Shown: positions 9,380-18,215 of the stretch, in pieces
Layout: the number at the start of each line of letters is the position of its first letter
Position numbering within the stretch: the first letter of the stretch is position 1
Assembly: GCF_000743945.1 (NCBI RefSeq)
Contig: NZ_CP009238.1
Location: 744,001 to 808,000, forward strand
Direction of reading: 5' to 3'
Length of the DNA stretch: 64,000 bases
From: Basilea psittacipulmonis DSM 24701
Lineage (GTDB): Bacteria > Pseudomonadota > Gammaproteobacteria > Burkholderiales > Burkholderiaceae_B
Position numbers and translations under genes: made by a program
The notes under the pieces: generated by a model
The model's database searches: none
Told to the model about the DNA's origin: nothing
What the model saw: the letters and a program-made list of their open reading frames with translations, nothing else

Positions 9380-10310
9380 AGCTAAACATATTTTGATTGG
9401 CTCATTTACAGTGGGGGTCATCATATTGGCGATGCTGATGGTGTTATTTTTTAGCCATGGTTTTGAACATAAGGCATCGCGTTACTATACCGTTATTTTT
9501 AATGATGGTGTCAGCGGTTTGTCACGAGGCAGTGCGGTGGAATACAGCGGCCTTTCAGTGGGGGAAGTGGTGCGTTTATCATTAGATCCTCATCAGCCTA
9601 ATCGTGTGGTGGCAAAGATAAGATTGCCTGCTGATGTGACGGTGTATTCTGGCGTAAAAGCAAGATTAACCATCAAAGGTGTTACAGGACTAGCGGTTAT
9701 TTCGTTAAAAGGGGGCGACACGACCTCGGCACCGATTGAGGGAGCTAAGGATATCGATGATCCCGCTCCTGAGATTGTTGCGATAGAATCTAGTTTGGCC
9801 GCTCTTATCAATAATGGTCAGGATTTAATGCAGAATTTGACGCAGCTTTCGGTGAATGTTAATAAGCTTTTCTCACCTAATAATATCCAATCATTTAATC
9901 AAACATTAGAAAATATCGAAAAAATCTCGCATGCTGTCTCGAATGTGCTCGATCCTGAATTTGAACAAAAGTTTTCGGGCTTGATGGATAGTATAAACAA
10001 TACCATGAGTTCTTTGGAACAAATCTCCAAAGAAGTGAATCACTTTGCACAACAAGGTGGTAAGAGCTTGCTAAAAGATGCACAACAAGCGATTGATAAT
10101 ATCAACCAAACTTCTTTAGTGATTCGCCAGCTATTTGAAGATAACCAATATGCCGTCACACAGGGTACAAAAGGCATTGCCAGAATTGCCCCTGCATTGA
10201 AATCGTTTGAGGATGCCATGGTGACGATGAAAAGTATTTTGCAAGACCTCAAAGATAAACCTTTGCAGTATATGATTGAAGGACAGAATTTAAAGGAATA
10301 CCGACCATGA
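9369..10310 (+). CDS. MlaD-family MCE-domain substrate-binding protein
   Basis: A single N-terminal membrane helix (ILIGSFTVGVIILAMLMVLF, about residues 8-27) anchors one periplasmic MCE domain (about 38-120; YSGLSVGEVVRLSLD and VTGLAVISLKGG). The remaining roughly 190 residues are predicted mostly helical with coiled-coil-like heptads. At 313 residues it is far longer than E. coli MlaD (about 183) and resembles the long MCE proteins of transporters that carry an auxiliary lipoprotein. The MCE hexamer forms the lipid channel between inner membrane and periplasm. It overlaps both adjacent genes. Confidence 0.9.
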   Translation: MEPKAKHILIGSFTVGVIILAMLMVLFFSHGFEHKASRYYTVIFNDGVSGLSRGSAVEYSGLSVGEVVRLSLDPHQPNRVVAKIRLPADVTVYSGVKARLTIKGVTGLAVISLKGGDTTSAPIEGAKDIDDPAPEIVAIESSLAALINNGQDLMQNLTQLSVNVNKLFSPNNIQSFNQTLENIEKISHAVSNVLDPEFEQKFSGLMDSINNTMSSLEQISKEVNHFAQQGGKSLLKDAQQAIDNINQTSLVIRQLFEDNQYAVTQGTKGIARIAPALKSFEDAMVTMKSILQDLKDKPLQYMIEGQNLKEYRP

Positions 10311-10885
10311 TCAAAAAAGTAAGCCTATTGACTTGTTTGATGTTATCGGCTTGTAGCCTTTATGATAAGCTACCTGCGGCGAGTGTTTATGACCTATCTA
10401 AGACGGTTTATGCTACCAAAGAAGTCAAAACCTATCACCCTTATAGTCTGATCATCAATCGTCCTAATATGAGCAAGTTCTTGGATAGTAATAATATTAT
10501 TGTCCAAAAAGATACACAAATGATGGTGCTGGCTGATGGTAAATGGGCTGATAGTGCGGCCGATCTTATCCAAGACACAGTGATTCAACAACTGGAACAA
10601 GCCAAACGATGGAAAGCCGTGTTAAAAGCTAGTGATTTGGTATATGGCGAATATAATTTGCAAATTCAATTATCAGATTTTTCGGCTCATCTAGATGACA
10701 AGGCCTTTGTCTTAACGGGTATGGCCACTTTAATTGACGGTAAGCGGAATTTACCCATTAAACAAACCTCTTTTAACTTCTCTGTTCCTTTTAAGGAAGC
10801 ACAGACCATCGAAATGGTGCAAGCAGCTAAAGTTTCGGTAGCACAGTTGAGTCAATTTATCATTGCATGGTTAGAAGATAAATGA
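10307..10885 (+). CDS. ABC-type transport auxiliary lipoprotein (PqiC/LinN-like)
   Basis: The 192-residue product starts with a lipoprotein signal peptide (lipobox LSAC, Cys about residue 16) and continues as the auxiliary lipoprotein domain found beside MCE transporters (SVYDLS near the N-terminus, WADSAADLIQDTVIQQLE in the middle). By analogy with PqiC and LinN it is probably an outer-membrane component of the lipid shuttle. The ATG overlaps the MCE gene stop (ATGA), and the stop overlaps the start of dtd. No mlaC-like periplasmic carrier gene is present, so this operon is of the LinKLMN rather than the classical MlaFEDCB type. Confidence 0.85.
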   Translation: MIKKVSLLTCLMLSACSLYDKLPAASVYDLSKTVYATKEVKTYHPYSLIINRPNMSKFLDSNNIIVQKDTQMMVLADGKWADSAADLIQDTVIQQLEQAKRWKAVLKASDLVYGEYNLQIQLSDFSAHLDDKAFVLTGMATLIDGKRNLPIKQTSFNFSVPFKEAQTIEMVQAAKVSVAQLSQFIIAWLEDK

Positions 10886-11317
10886 AAGTCGTGTTACAAA
10901 GAGTCTCTCAAGCTAGTGTTTCCGTAGATCAACAAGTAGTAGGGCAGATCGCCATTGGTTATTTATTATTGGTGGGTATCGCACATGATGATACACAAGC
11001 GGATCTACTGAAAATGGCTGAAAAGATCGTGAAACTACGATTGATGAATGATGAAAAAGGGGTGATGAACCGTTCTATTTTGGACGTGCAGGGCGATATT
11101 TTGGCAGTCAGTTTACCTTAATGGCCGATACCAAAAAAGGGAATCGACCTTCATGGCATATGGCTGCACCGGCGAATCTTTCAAAACCCTTATTTGACCA
11201 ATTTGTCCAAGCACTTAGTCAGCAGTTAGGCAAAAAAGTTGAAACAGGTGTATTTGGGGCCGATATGCATGTTAGCCTGATGAATGATGGCCCAGTTACT
11301 CTAATATTGGAATCTTC

Positions 11318-11321
<4 letters not shown>
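10882..11321 (+). pseudogene. dtd: D-aminoacyl-tRNA deacylase, broken by a 4-bp contraction
   Basis: Dtd hydrolyses D-aminoacyl-tRNAs. The first 79 codons (10882-11121) read as a normal N-terminus (MKVVLQRVSQASVSVD) up to ILAVS, then stop at TAA. The second frame from 11121 continues with [11 protein letters not shown] through [18 protein letters not shown], the normal C-terminal half. Reading the second frame back to 11106 restores SQFTL, the conserved active-site motif. The break lies at two tandem CAGT units (11105-11112); a third CAGT would give an unbroken [11 protein letters not shown] and a protein of about 147 residues, the family norm. The stop and the ATG of the second half overlap (TAATG), so reinitiation is formally possible, but neither piece would be a complete enzyme. 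Confidence 0.85.
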
Positions 11322-11975
<654 letters not shown>

Positions 11976-12049
11976 TTAAGAAGTGATGATTTTAACGCTT
12001 TTTGCGTGTTTGTCCAAATCATCTGAGTTCATCTAGCGATTCAGTGAGC

Positions 12050-13240
12050 TTAGTTAACTTTAAACTGTCCTTGGATATTGTGATACATATTTATCTTGGC
12101 CTCACAAGCCTTTTCTAACTCATTAATACAAGCCGTCTGCATCCATTTGTAAGATAAATCTAGATCAATGTGGGTGCCTTTGCCGTAAAAATAAAGAATC
12201 GCGACGTTGTATTGGGCATTTGCTACGCCATTTTGTGCAGCCACTTTAAAATACTGCATGGCTTTTTTGTAATCTTGAGGCACTCCTGTACCGCCTGCAT
12301 ACATAATGCCAATGTTCAGCATACCGTTAAAATTCCCAAAAATAGCGGCTTGATGGTACATATCAATTGCTTTTTTAAAGTCATGATGACCGAGTAGGCC
12401 ACTTTCATAAATGAATCCTAATTTAAAATACGCTGTGGCATGTTCTGCTTGGGCCGCCAGTTGGTAGTAATGGATGGCTTTTTTTAAGTCCTGTTTGACA
12501 CCATCACCGTTTTCATACATCAGACCGAGATCAAAGGTCGCCTGTTTATGGCCTTTATCAGCGGCTTTTTGGATGTAAAGCACAGCCATCTTTAAGTTTT
12601 TCTTAGTCCCATGTCCATTGTAGTACATCAATCCGAGTGCATAAGAAGCGGGGATGTGACCTTTTTGTTCTGCTTTTTGGTAAAGATGAAACGCTTTTTC
12701 AGCATTAGCTGGCAGTATTTCCCCCTCTTCATAGAGTCGGGCTAGCAGGAAATAAGCGGGAGCAAAGCGATTTTTGGTGGCTTGATTAAGATAGAATAAG
12801 GCTTTCTCATGTGAATCGTCTAAATAATACAAGGCAAGATTGTACTGGGCCCGTGCATAGCCATTATCCGCGGCTTGTTTGAGATAGTCGATCGATTTTT
12901 TTAAATCAGCAGGTACGCAGCTGTGATCGCTGTAAATTAAAGAGAGGTTAAATTGGGCGGCTTGGATATTTTGTTTCGCGGCCAGTTCGTAATAATGGAT
13001 GGCTTTCTGGCAATTACTGGTGACTCCTTTGCCTTCGCGATATAAGTTTCCTAATGTGAATTGGGCGGGTGCATAGTTTTTCTGTGCCGCTTTTAGAAAA
13101 TAGTCAACAGCGAGGGTTAGGTTGCCGTTCGGTGCTTCTAACTCATGTAGCCCCTTTTTATACAAGTCTTGAGGAGTTAGATGCTTAGCCCCTATCAAGC
13201 CAAAAACCATGGCGATAAAGAGTAGTTTTTTTGTGTTCAT
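12050..13240 (-). CDS. Secreted Sel1-repeat protein
   Basis: The 396-residue product has a signal-peptide-like N-terminus (KKLLFIAMVFGLIGA) and then about nine to ten tandem Sel1-like repeats of about 36 residues from residue 25 to 350 (recurring blocks such as AQFTLGNLYREGKGV and ATFDLGLMYENGDGV followed by KKAIHYYQLAA). Sel1 repeats are alpha-alpha hairpins that build a scaffold for protein contacts; exported ones often act at the cell surface or in stress and host interaction. A second Cys-containing capping segment (CINELEKACEAK) ends the array. It sits between coaD and the ferredoxin gene, where relatives have no gene, so it looks like an accessory insertion. A structured leader lies upstream. 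Confidence 0.85.
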   Translation of the reverse strand: MNTKKLLFIAMVFGLIGAKHLTPQDLYKKGLHELEAPNGNLTLAVDYFLKAAQKNYAPAQFTLGNLYREGKGVTSNCQKAIHYYELAAKQNIQAAQFNLSLIYSDHSCVPADLKKSIDYLKQAADNGYARAQYNLALYYLDDSHEKALFYLNQATKNRFAPAYFLLARLYEEGEILPANAEKAFHLYQKAEQKGHIPASYALGLMYYNGHGTKKNLKMAVLYIQKAADKGHKQATFDLGLMYENGDGVKQDLKKAIHYYQLAAQAEHATAYFKLGFIYESGLLGHHDFKKAIDMYHQAAIFGNFNGMLNIGIMYAGGTGVPQDYKKAMQYFKVAAQNGVANAQYNVAILYFYGKGTHIDLDLSYKWMQTACINELEKACEAKINMYHNIQGQFKVN

Positions 13241-13270
13241 GATAGCAATCGCTTTATTAGTATGTCGTGA

Positions 13271-13341
13271 GCGGATGCGTTGTCTCCTACAACATCCGCT
13301 GCGTCAGTAGGGAATGTCTGTCTCCTAAAAATCACCTACTG
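13271..13341 (-). promoter_or_regulatory. Two leader hairpins with an identical loop sequence
   Basis: On the minus strand, in the 186-base gap upstream of the Sel1 gene, two stem-loops lie in tandem. The first (13341-13305) has arms CAGTAGG/CCTACTG; the second (13299-13271) has arms GCGGAT-GTTG / CAAC-GC-ATCCGC. Both unpaired regions contain TAGGAGACA. A GGA in a hairpin loop is the known pattern for CsrA/RsmA binding, and AGGAGA also resembles a Shine-Dalgarno core. The fold is seen by eye; a regulatory role is inference. Confidence 0.5.
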
Positions 13342-13426
13342 TCACTATGGTAACATACCCATTTCTAAGTATTCTATAAAAATAACGATGCTTACCGTTT
13401 AAGTACCTAAAAAAACAACAAAGTGA

Positions 13427-13927
13427 TTACTTTAATTTTTCTTGATAAGCCTTGACTTTCGGCGTTAAATAAGACTGAACGATAGGGGATACAAAATCAC
13501 TCACATCTCCGCCTAATAGGGCAATTTCGCGTACAAAAGTGCCAGAAACAAATTGATATTGATCGGAGGGCATCAGAAAAAGTGTTTCAACATTCGGTAA
13601 TAAATGACGATTCATGCCTGCCATTTGAAACTCATATTCAAAATCCGACACCGCTCTTAATCCGCGAATGATAGTGGAGGCTTGATTTTCTTTGACAAAT
13701 TGACTCAATAAGCCTGTAAATCCTTTGACTTGTACATTCTGACAGTTAGCAAGGACTTTTTGGGCAATTTCAATGCGTTCTTCAAGTTGAAACAAAGGGT
13801 TTTTCTTCTGACTACTGGCAATACCCACGATAAGGGTATCAAATAGTTTAGACGCACGACGAACAAGGTCTTCATGGCCTTTGGTAAAAGGATCAAATGT
13901 ACCGGGATAAATAGCAATTTTGTTCAT
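13427..13927 (-). CDS. coaD: Phosphopantetheine adenylyltransferase
   Basis: CoaD transfers AMP to 4'-phosphopantetheine, the penultimate step of coenzyme A synthesis. The 166-residue product has the nucleotidyltransferase motif [15 protein letters not shown] (T/HxGH type, about residues 7-21), [21 protein letters not shown], and the C-terminal [17 protein letters not shown] motif. Length is standard. It overlaps the rsmD stop by four bases (ATGA), the classic rsmD-coaD pair. Confidence 0.97.
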   Translation of the reverse strand: MNKIAIYPGTFDPFTKGHEDLVRRASKLFDTLIVGIASSQKKNPLFQLEERIEIAQKVLANCQNVQVKGFTGLLSQFVKENQASTIIRGLRAVSDFEYEFQMAGMNRHLLPNVETLFLMPSDQYQFVSGTFVREIALLGGDVSDFVSPIVQSYLTPKVKAYQEKLK

Positions 13928-14481
13928 GATTGTCGTTGAAAAAGTTGATAATAAACTTGTCCTGCCTTGCCCTCGCGAATCATGAGGTAATTATCATCAA
14001 GTGTGACGCGGTGTTCGGACTCAATATAGATTAGTCCATCAGGTTTTAAAATACCGTTCATATAAGGCATGACTTTTTCAATATGTCCTTCATTAAAAGG
14101 CGGATCTAATAACACCAAATCAAAACGACTGGCATCCATTCGAGACAGCACAAGATAGGCATCATGATTGTGAATCCGAACTTGCGAGAGTTTTAATTTA
14201 TCTCGAACTTGTCTAAGATTGGACAAAGCAACAGGATGGTTTTCCACCATTTGTACATGAAAAGCCCCCCGTGAAGCCGCTTCAAATCCTAAAGCACCGC
14301 TACCTGCAAATAAATCTAAGATCGACTTATCTTGAAATTGGTGATGCCAAAGGTGTTCTAACCAGTTAAATAAGGTCTCACGAACGCGATTAGGCGTGGG
14401 TCTTAACCCTGGAACCTCAGCAACAGGTATATTTGAACGTTTGCATGAACCGCCAATAATGCGAATACTGTATTTTGACAT
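13924..14481 (-). CDS. rsmD: 16S rRNA (guanine966-N2)-methyltransferase
   Basis: RsmD methylates G966 of 16S rRNA in the assembled small subunit. The 185-residue product has an N-terminal [14 protein letters not shown] segment, [16 protein letters not shown], the SAM-binding motif [20 protein letters not shown] (about residues 53-72) and the catalytic LVLLDPPF. Standard length. It is divergent from ftsY, as often seen in proteobacteria. Confidence 0.95.
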   Translation of the reverse strand: MSKYSIRIIGGSCKRSNIPVAEVPGLRPTPNRVRETLFNWLEHLWHHQFQDKSILDLFAGSGALGFEAASRGAFHVQMVENHPVALSNLRQVRDKLKLSQVRIHNHDAYLVLSRMDASRFDLVLLDPPFNEGHIEKVMPYMNGILKPDGLIYIESEHRVTLDDNYLMIREGKAGQVYYQLFQRQS

Positions 14482-14497
14482 TATTATCGTTTTATAC

Positions 14498-14520
14498 TGT
14501 TAAAATAGTAGCTATTTTAA
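14498..14520 (+). promoter_or_regulatory. Extended -10 and inverted repeat between rsmD and ftsY
   Basis: TGTTAAAAT (14498-14506) fits an extended -10 element (TGn plus TAAAAT) about 40 bases before the ftsY start. The same place holds a perfect 9-bp inverted repeat, TTAAAATAG (14500-14508) and CTATTTTAA (14512-14520), so the mirror arm could serve the divergent rsmD gene or bind a regulator. Confidence 0.5.
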
Positions 14521-14546
14521 AACATCAAATTTATTTCGCGGATATT

Positions 14547-15971
14547 ATGTTTCGTTTTTTTAAAAGAAAAGATAAAAGCAAAACTCAAACTGAAAATCAA
14601 ACACCATCTACCCCCACAAACGATGACGACGCTGGCTTAACTCGTGAGTCGGTATCGCCACCATCAATGGATGAAGTAGGGGAGCCCGCCGCTCAAGAAA
14701 ATGCTGAAAACCTTCAGATTGACGCGGAGAATGAAGCGAAAGCAAGCCTTAGGATGGACGCAGAGGACCAGGGGAAAACAAGTCTTACATCGACTTCTGA
14801 GCAAGCGTTACTCCATCCTGTGTCAGATGCTGTCCGCGTAGAAACTGTTTCTGTCCAAAGTGAACAAGCAACAAATCCGCCCCAAGTAAACGAAACCGTT
14901 GATGTAGTGGAAACGCCTGTAGGGCAAGCTGAAGTAACGAATCCACTCCAAGTAAACGAAACCGTTGATGTAGTGGAAACGCCTGTGACGGAGGCGGTGG
15001 AACCAGCACCAATTCAGGAAAAAGTGGTCGCAGAAGAAACGCCAGCACCGAAACTGTCTTGGTTTGCACGTCTTAAAAAAGGTTTGTCTAAAACTGGGTC
15101 TCAAATTAGTACGGTTTTTGTAGGCGTTAAAGTAGATGAACAGCTTTTTGAAGAACTAGAAACAGCGTTGATTATGGCCGATAGTGGTATGGAAGCCACT
15201 ACCTCTTTGTTAGATAAATTACGTCAAAAGGTTAAAAAAGAAAAAATTACCGATGCGACGGCTGTTAAATATGCTTTGAGAGATTTATTGATCGAGCATT
15301 TAAAACCTTTGGAAAAATCATTTGATGTATTTGCGGATAAACCTTTGGTCGTCATGATTTCAGGTGTTAACGGTGCAGGAAAAACGACTTCGATTGGTAA
15401 ATTAGCTCGTCAATTCCAACTTCAAGGAGCCTCCGTCTTGCTAGCAGCTGGCGATACGTTTAGAGCGGCCGCTAAAGAGCAGTTAGTCGAGTGGGGCAAA
15501 AGAAATCAAGTCACGGTGATCGCACAAGATGGAGGCGATCCCGCTGCCGTGGCGTTTGATGCCGTAAATGCAGGCAAGGCCAGAGGTGCTCAGGTGGTCA
15601 TGGTGGATACAGCAGGAAGACTGCCTACTCAACAGCACTTGATGAAAGAACTATCAAAAATTCGTAAGGTTATTCAAAAAGCTAATGAACAAGCTCCTCA
15701 CGAATCCTTATTGGTCGTTGATGGTAATACGGGTCAAAATGCACTGGCTCAGATTAAGGCATTCGATGAAGCCGTGTCATTAACAGGTTTAGTGGTGACA
15801 AAATTAGACGGCACTGCAAAAGGTGGTATTTTAGCGGCGGTTGCAGCAGGCACAGGTGGTGTCAGACCTATTCCCGTTTATTGGATTGGGGTGGGTGAAC
15901 ATATCGAAGATTTACAAGCGTTTCGTGCCAAAGAATTTGCCAATGCTTTATTGGGGATAGAAAACGAATAA
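14547..15971 (+). CDS. ftsY: Signal recognition particle receptor FtsY
   Basis: FtsY docks SRP-bound ribosomes at the inner membrane and reciprocally activates GTP hydrolysis with Ffh. The 474-residue protein has a short basic start (MFRFFKRKDK), an acidic Glu/Val-rich A domain to about residue 170, and the conserved NG domain: helical N region from about 175, G1 GVNGAGKTTSIGKL (about 272), AAGDTFRAAA, G3 DTAGRLPTQ (about 353) and G4 TKLDGTAKGG (about 417). ATG 14547 is chosen because the basic Phe-rich N-terminus is usual; longer frames begin far upstream without support. The A domain contains a 22-residue tandem duplication, annotated separately. Confidence 0.95.
   Translation: MFRFFKRKDKSKTQTENQTPSTPTNDDDAGLTRESVSPPSMDEVGEPAAQENAENLQIDAENEAKASLRMDAEDQGKTSLTSTSEQALLHPVSDAVRVETVSVQSEQATNPPQVNETVDVVETPVGQAEVTNPLQVNETVDVVETPVTEAVEPAPIQEKVVAEETPAPKLSWFARLKKGLSKTGSQISTVFVGVKVDEQLFEELETALIMADSGMEATTSLLDKLRQKVKKEKITDATAVKYALRDLLIEHLKPLEKSFDVFADKPLVVMISGVNGAGKTTSIGKLARQFQLQGASVLLAAGDTFRAAAKEQLVEWGKRNQVTVIAQDGGDPAAVAFDAVNAGKARGAQVVMVDTAGRLPTQQHLMKELSKIRKVIQKANEQAPHESLLVVDGNTGQNALAQIKAFDEAVSLTGLVVTKLDGTAKGGILAAVAAGTGGVRPIPVYWIGVGEHIEDLQAFRAKEFANALLGIENE
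14882..14986 (+). repeat. 66-bp tandem duplication inside ftsY
   Basis: A 39-base segment at 14882-14920 recurs identically at 14948-14986, with a 66-base period. It encodes QVNETVDVVETPV twice within the acidic A domain, a region tolerant of length changes. Confidence 0.9.
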
Positions 15972-15998
15972 GCCAATAGTAAAAAAAACTATTGGCTT
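15970..15998. terminator. Hairpin between convergent ftsY and MarR gene
   Basis: An 11-bp perfect stem AAGCCAATAGT / ACTATTGGCTT encloses a seven-A loop. It lies immediately at the ftsY stop and eight bases from the end of the convergent MarR gene. No long T run follows on the plus strand, so its efficiency as a terminator is uncertain. Confidence 0.5.
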
Positions 15999-16006
15999 GG
16001 GTGGGT

Positions 16007-16471
16007 TTACTCACTTGTCGATAAGTGATAATCCAATTCATCGAGCTTTTCATTCACCGCTTTTAGTGATTGGATATCAAGTTTACCGATGGTTTTTTCG
16101 ATTAATTCATGCAAAGCACGATTCATTTCTTTGATGAGTTTTTGTCCTTCATCAGAAAGCGATAGGATCGAACTTCGATAATCTTCAGGATTGTTTTTCC
16201 GGATAATTAGCCCTGTTTTAGCTAATTGTTTCGTGACGATAGTGACATTGCCGTTACTGACCATCAGTCGTTGTGCAATATCGCCCATACATAAACCCTT
16301 GTCCTCATCCTCTAAAACAGCCAATAACTCATAACGAGCAATGGTGCTTTGGAAACGTTTTCTTAACTCTACACGCCACTGATTGGAAAATTTCGTGGAG
16401 ATAGACTGTGTACGTAACCAAAAATAAAGGCTTGGGGATAGGGAGGTACTGCTTAACTGAGTGTTTCTCAT
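16007..16471 (-). CDS. MarR-family transcriptional regulator
   Basis: The 154-residue protein has the winged-helix layout of MarR dimers: an N-terminal dimerisation helix, the recognition region CMGDIAQRLMVSNGNVTIVTKQL (about residues 80-102), the wing RKNNPEDYRSSILSLSDEG (DxR-type) and a C-terminal dimer helix. A strong AGGAGG ribosome-binding site precedes the ATG. It is divergent from ribBX with a 97-base shared upstream region, so it may regulate itself or the riboflavin genes, but no ligand or target can be deduced. Confidence 0.9.
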   Translation of the reverse strand: MRNTQLSSTSLSPSLYFWLRTQSISTKFSNQWRVELRKRFQSTIARYELLAVLEDEDKGLCMGDIAQRLMVSNGNVTIVTKQLAKTGLIIRKNNPEDYRSSILSLSDEGQKLIKEMNRALHELIEKTIGKLDIQSLKAVNEKLDELDYHLSTSE

Positions 16472-16528
16472 AAAACACCTCCTATTGGTAGTTTCTATTT
16501 ATATTGTAAATTAATATGTTCATAAAGG

Positions 16529-16537
16529 TGTTAAAAT
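16529..16537 (+). promoter_or_regulatory. Extended -10-like element for ribBX
   Basis: TGTTAAAAT lies 31 bases before the ribBX start. The same 9-mer occurs before ftsY and etfB and, on the minus strand, before rsmE. No FMN riboswitch can be recognised in the 97-base gap. Confidence 0.4.
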
Positions 16538-16568
16538 ATCGAAATTATCAAAAAGTTTTAGCTTATAA

Positions 16569-17693
16569 ATGATGAATGAAAATCAAATTGCCACTACAGA
16601 AGAAATAGTAGAAGAATTGCGTCAAGGCAGAATGGTGATTATGGTCGATGATGAAGACCGTGAAAATGAAGGCGATATTTTGATGGCTTCGGATTACATT
16701 ACCCCCGAAGCGATTAATTTTATGGCCACTCATGCACGTGGACTGATTTGTATGACGATCACAGCAGAACAAGCCAACCAGCTTAATTTACACTCGATGG
16801 CTCAAGTAAACGGGTCGTCTTTTGGTACGAATTTTACTCAGTCTATTGAAGCTGCTGAGGGCGTGACGACAGGTATTTCTGCAGCAGACAGAGCGTTGAC
16901 CATTAAAGTGGCTTCTCGACCTAATGCCAAACCTACTGATATTGTGTCACCTGGACATATTTTCCCTTGTCGTGCGGTACCTGGTGGTGTGTTGGTTCGA
17001 GCAGGTCATACAGAAGCAGGTTGTGATTTGACGAAACTGGCGAATCTTACGCCGTCAGCGACTATTTGTGAGATCATGAATGAAGATGGGACGATGGCAC
17101 GTTTGCCTGATTTGATGAAGTTTGCTGAAAAACACCAGCTTAAAATCGGCACGATCGCGGATCTTATCCAATATCGAATTGAACATGAAACCATGATCGA
17201 GCGAATTGGTGAACATACTTTAAATACCGTTTGGGGAAATCTTCAAGCGATTGCTTATAAAGATAAAGCCTTTGGAGCGGTGCATATTGCTTTGGTTTAT
17301 GGCCAGATAAAAGCAGGTGAAGACGTATTAGTGCGTGTTCATGAACCCACTTCCGTATTAGATTTGTTAGATCGTTCAGGAGACCATAGTTGGGGATTTA
17401 ATGATGCGATTAAAGCTATTAAAGAACATGGTGTCGGCGTAGTGGTGATGTTAAATTGCCAAGGATCAGAAGAAAATCTTTTGTCAAAAATTGCCCAATG
17501 GCGTCAACCTGCTGTAAAATCCCAAGAGAAAAAAGTATCAGATCGATATGATTTGCGTAATTACGGCATTGGGGCACAGATTTTAAGAGATGTGGGTGTG
17601 GACACCATGCAACTTCTTGCAGTACCTCGTAAAATGCCAAGTATGGCAGGATACGGCTTGACCGTTACAGGCTTTAAAACATTACAGGATTAA
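16569..17693 (+). CDS. ribB: 3,4-dihydroxy-2-butanone-4-phosphate synthase with degenerate GTP cyclohydrolase II domain
   Basis: The N-terminal 205 residues are a normal RibB domain converting ribulose 5-phosphate to dihydroxybutanone phosphate for riboflavin (VDDEDRENEGDI, then HARGLICM, and PGHIFPCRAVPGGVLVRAGHTEA). The C-terminal part aligns in plan with GTP cyclohydrolase II (HIALVYGQIKAGEDVLVRVHEP) but lacks the zinc-binding cysteine cluster and the usual H-S-E-C-L-T segment, so it is probably not a cyclohydrolase. This RibBX arrangement is known from proteobacteria that have a separate RibA. Of two adjacent ATG codons the first is used here. It is followed three bases later by ribH. Confidence 0.93.
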   Translation: MMNENQIATTEEIVEELRQGRMVIMVDDEDRENEGDILMASDYITPEAINFMATHARGLICMTITAEQANQLNLHSMAQVNGSSFGTNFTQSIEAAEGVTTGISAADRALTIKVASRPNAKPTDIVSPGHIFPCRAVPGGVLVRAGHTEAGCDLTKLANLTPSATICEIMNEDGTMARLPDLMKFAEKHQLKIGTIADLIQYRIEHETMIERIGEHTLNTVWGNLQAIAYKDKAFGAVHIALVYGQIKAGEDVLVRVHEPTSVLDLLDRSGDHSWGFNDAIKAIKEHGVGVVVMLNCQGSEENLLSKIAQWRQPAVKSQEKKVSDRYDLRNYGIGAQILRDVGVDTMQLLAVPRKMPSMAGYGLTVTGFKTLQD

Positions 17694-17696
17694 ATT

Positions 17697-18215
17697 ATGA
17701 AACCTTTTACATTGACACCTAACCTTGATGGTAGTGACTTACATATTGGTATTGTTTGTGCACGTTTTAATGAAGAACTCACTTTTGCTGAATTAGAAGC
17801 TTGCTTGGATGAGCTAAAAGAGTTAGGGGTTGAAGAAAGCAATGTTATGGTTGTAACGGTTGCGGGTGCTTTAGAGCTAGGTTTGGCTTTGCAGACCATG
17901 GCAACCACACAAGAGTTTGATGCACTTATTGCGATTGGTGCGGTGATTCGTGGTGAAACCTATCATTTTGAAATCGTGAGTAACGAAAGTGCGGCAGCGA
18001 TTACGCGTGTAGGTCTAGATATGAATATTCCTATCGCGAATGGTGTATTGACCTGCGATACAGAAGAACAAGCGGCAGAGCGTGTTGACGAGAAAGGTCG
18101 TGATTGTGCTCATGTGGCTGTTGAGATGGCCAATACTTTATTAGATTTGGTGCCAGAGTTTGATGAAGAAGATTTTCTAGAAGACGAAGAAGAGTCTGAG
18201 GAAGAGGAACAATGA
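17697..18215 (+). CDS. ribH: 6,7-dimethyl-8-ribityllumazine synthase
   Basis: RibH condenses dihydroxybutanone phosphate with the ribitylaminopyrimidine. The product shows [49 protein letters not shown] with the catalytic His, and [12 protein letters not shown]. The 172-residue length includes an unusually acidic C-terminal tail (about residues 155-172, almost all Asp/Glu). The start is three bases after ribBX and the stop overlaps nusB (ATGA), placing these genes in one operon. Confidence 0.96.
   Translation: MKPFTLTPNLDGSDLHIGIVCARFNEELTFAELEACLDELKELGVEESNVMVVTVAGALELGLALQTMATTQEFDALIAIGAVIRGETYHFEIVSNESAAAITRVGLDMNIPIANGVLTCDTEEQAAERVDEKGRDCAHVAVEMANTLLDLVPEFDEEDFLEDEEESEEEEQ

Noticed and set aside
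11104..11121. Programmed ribosomal frameshift in dtd
   Set aside because: No slippery heptamer or downstream structure was seen, and a -1 shift here would drop the conserved Gln of SQFTL. Loss of one CAGT unit explains the break better.
16472..16568. FMN riboswitch upstream of ribBX
   Set aside because: The gap is only 97 bases and none of the RFN-element signature pieces is visible.
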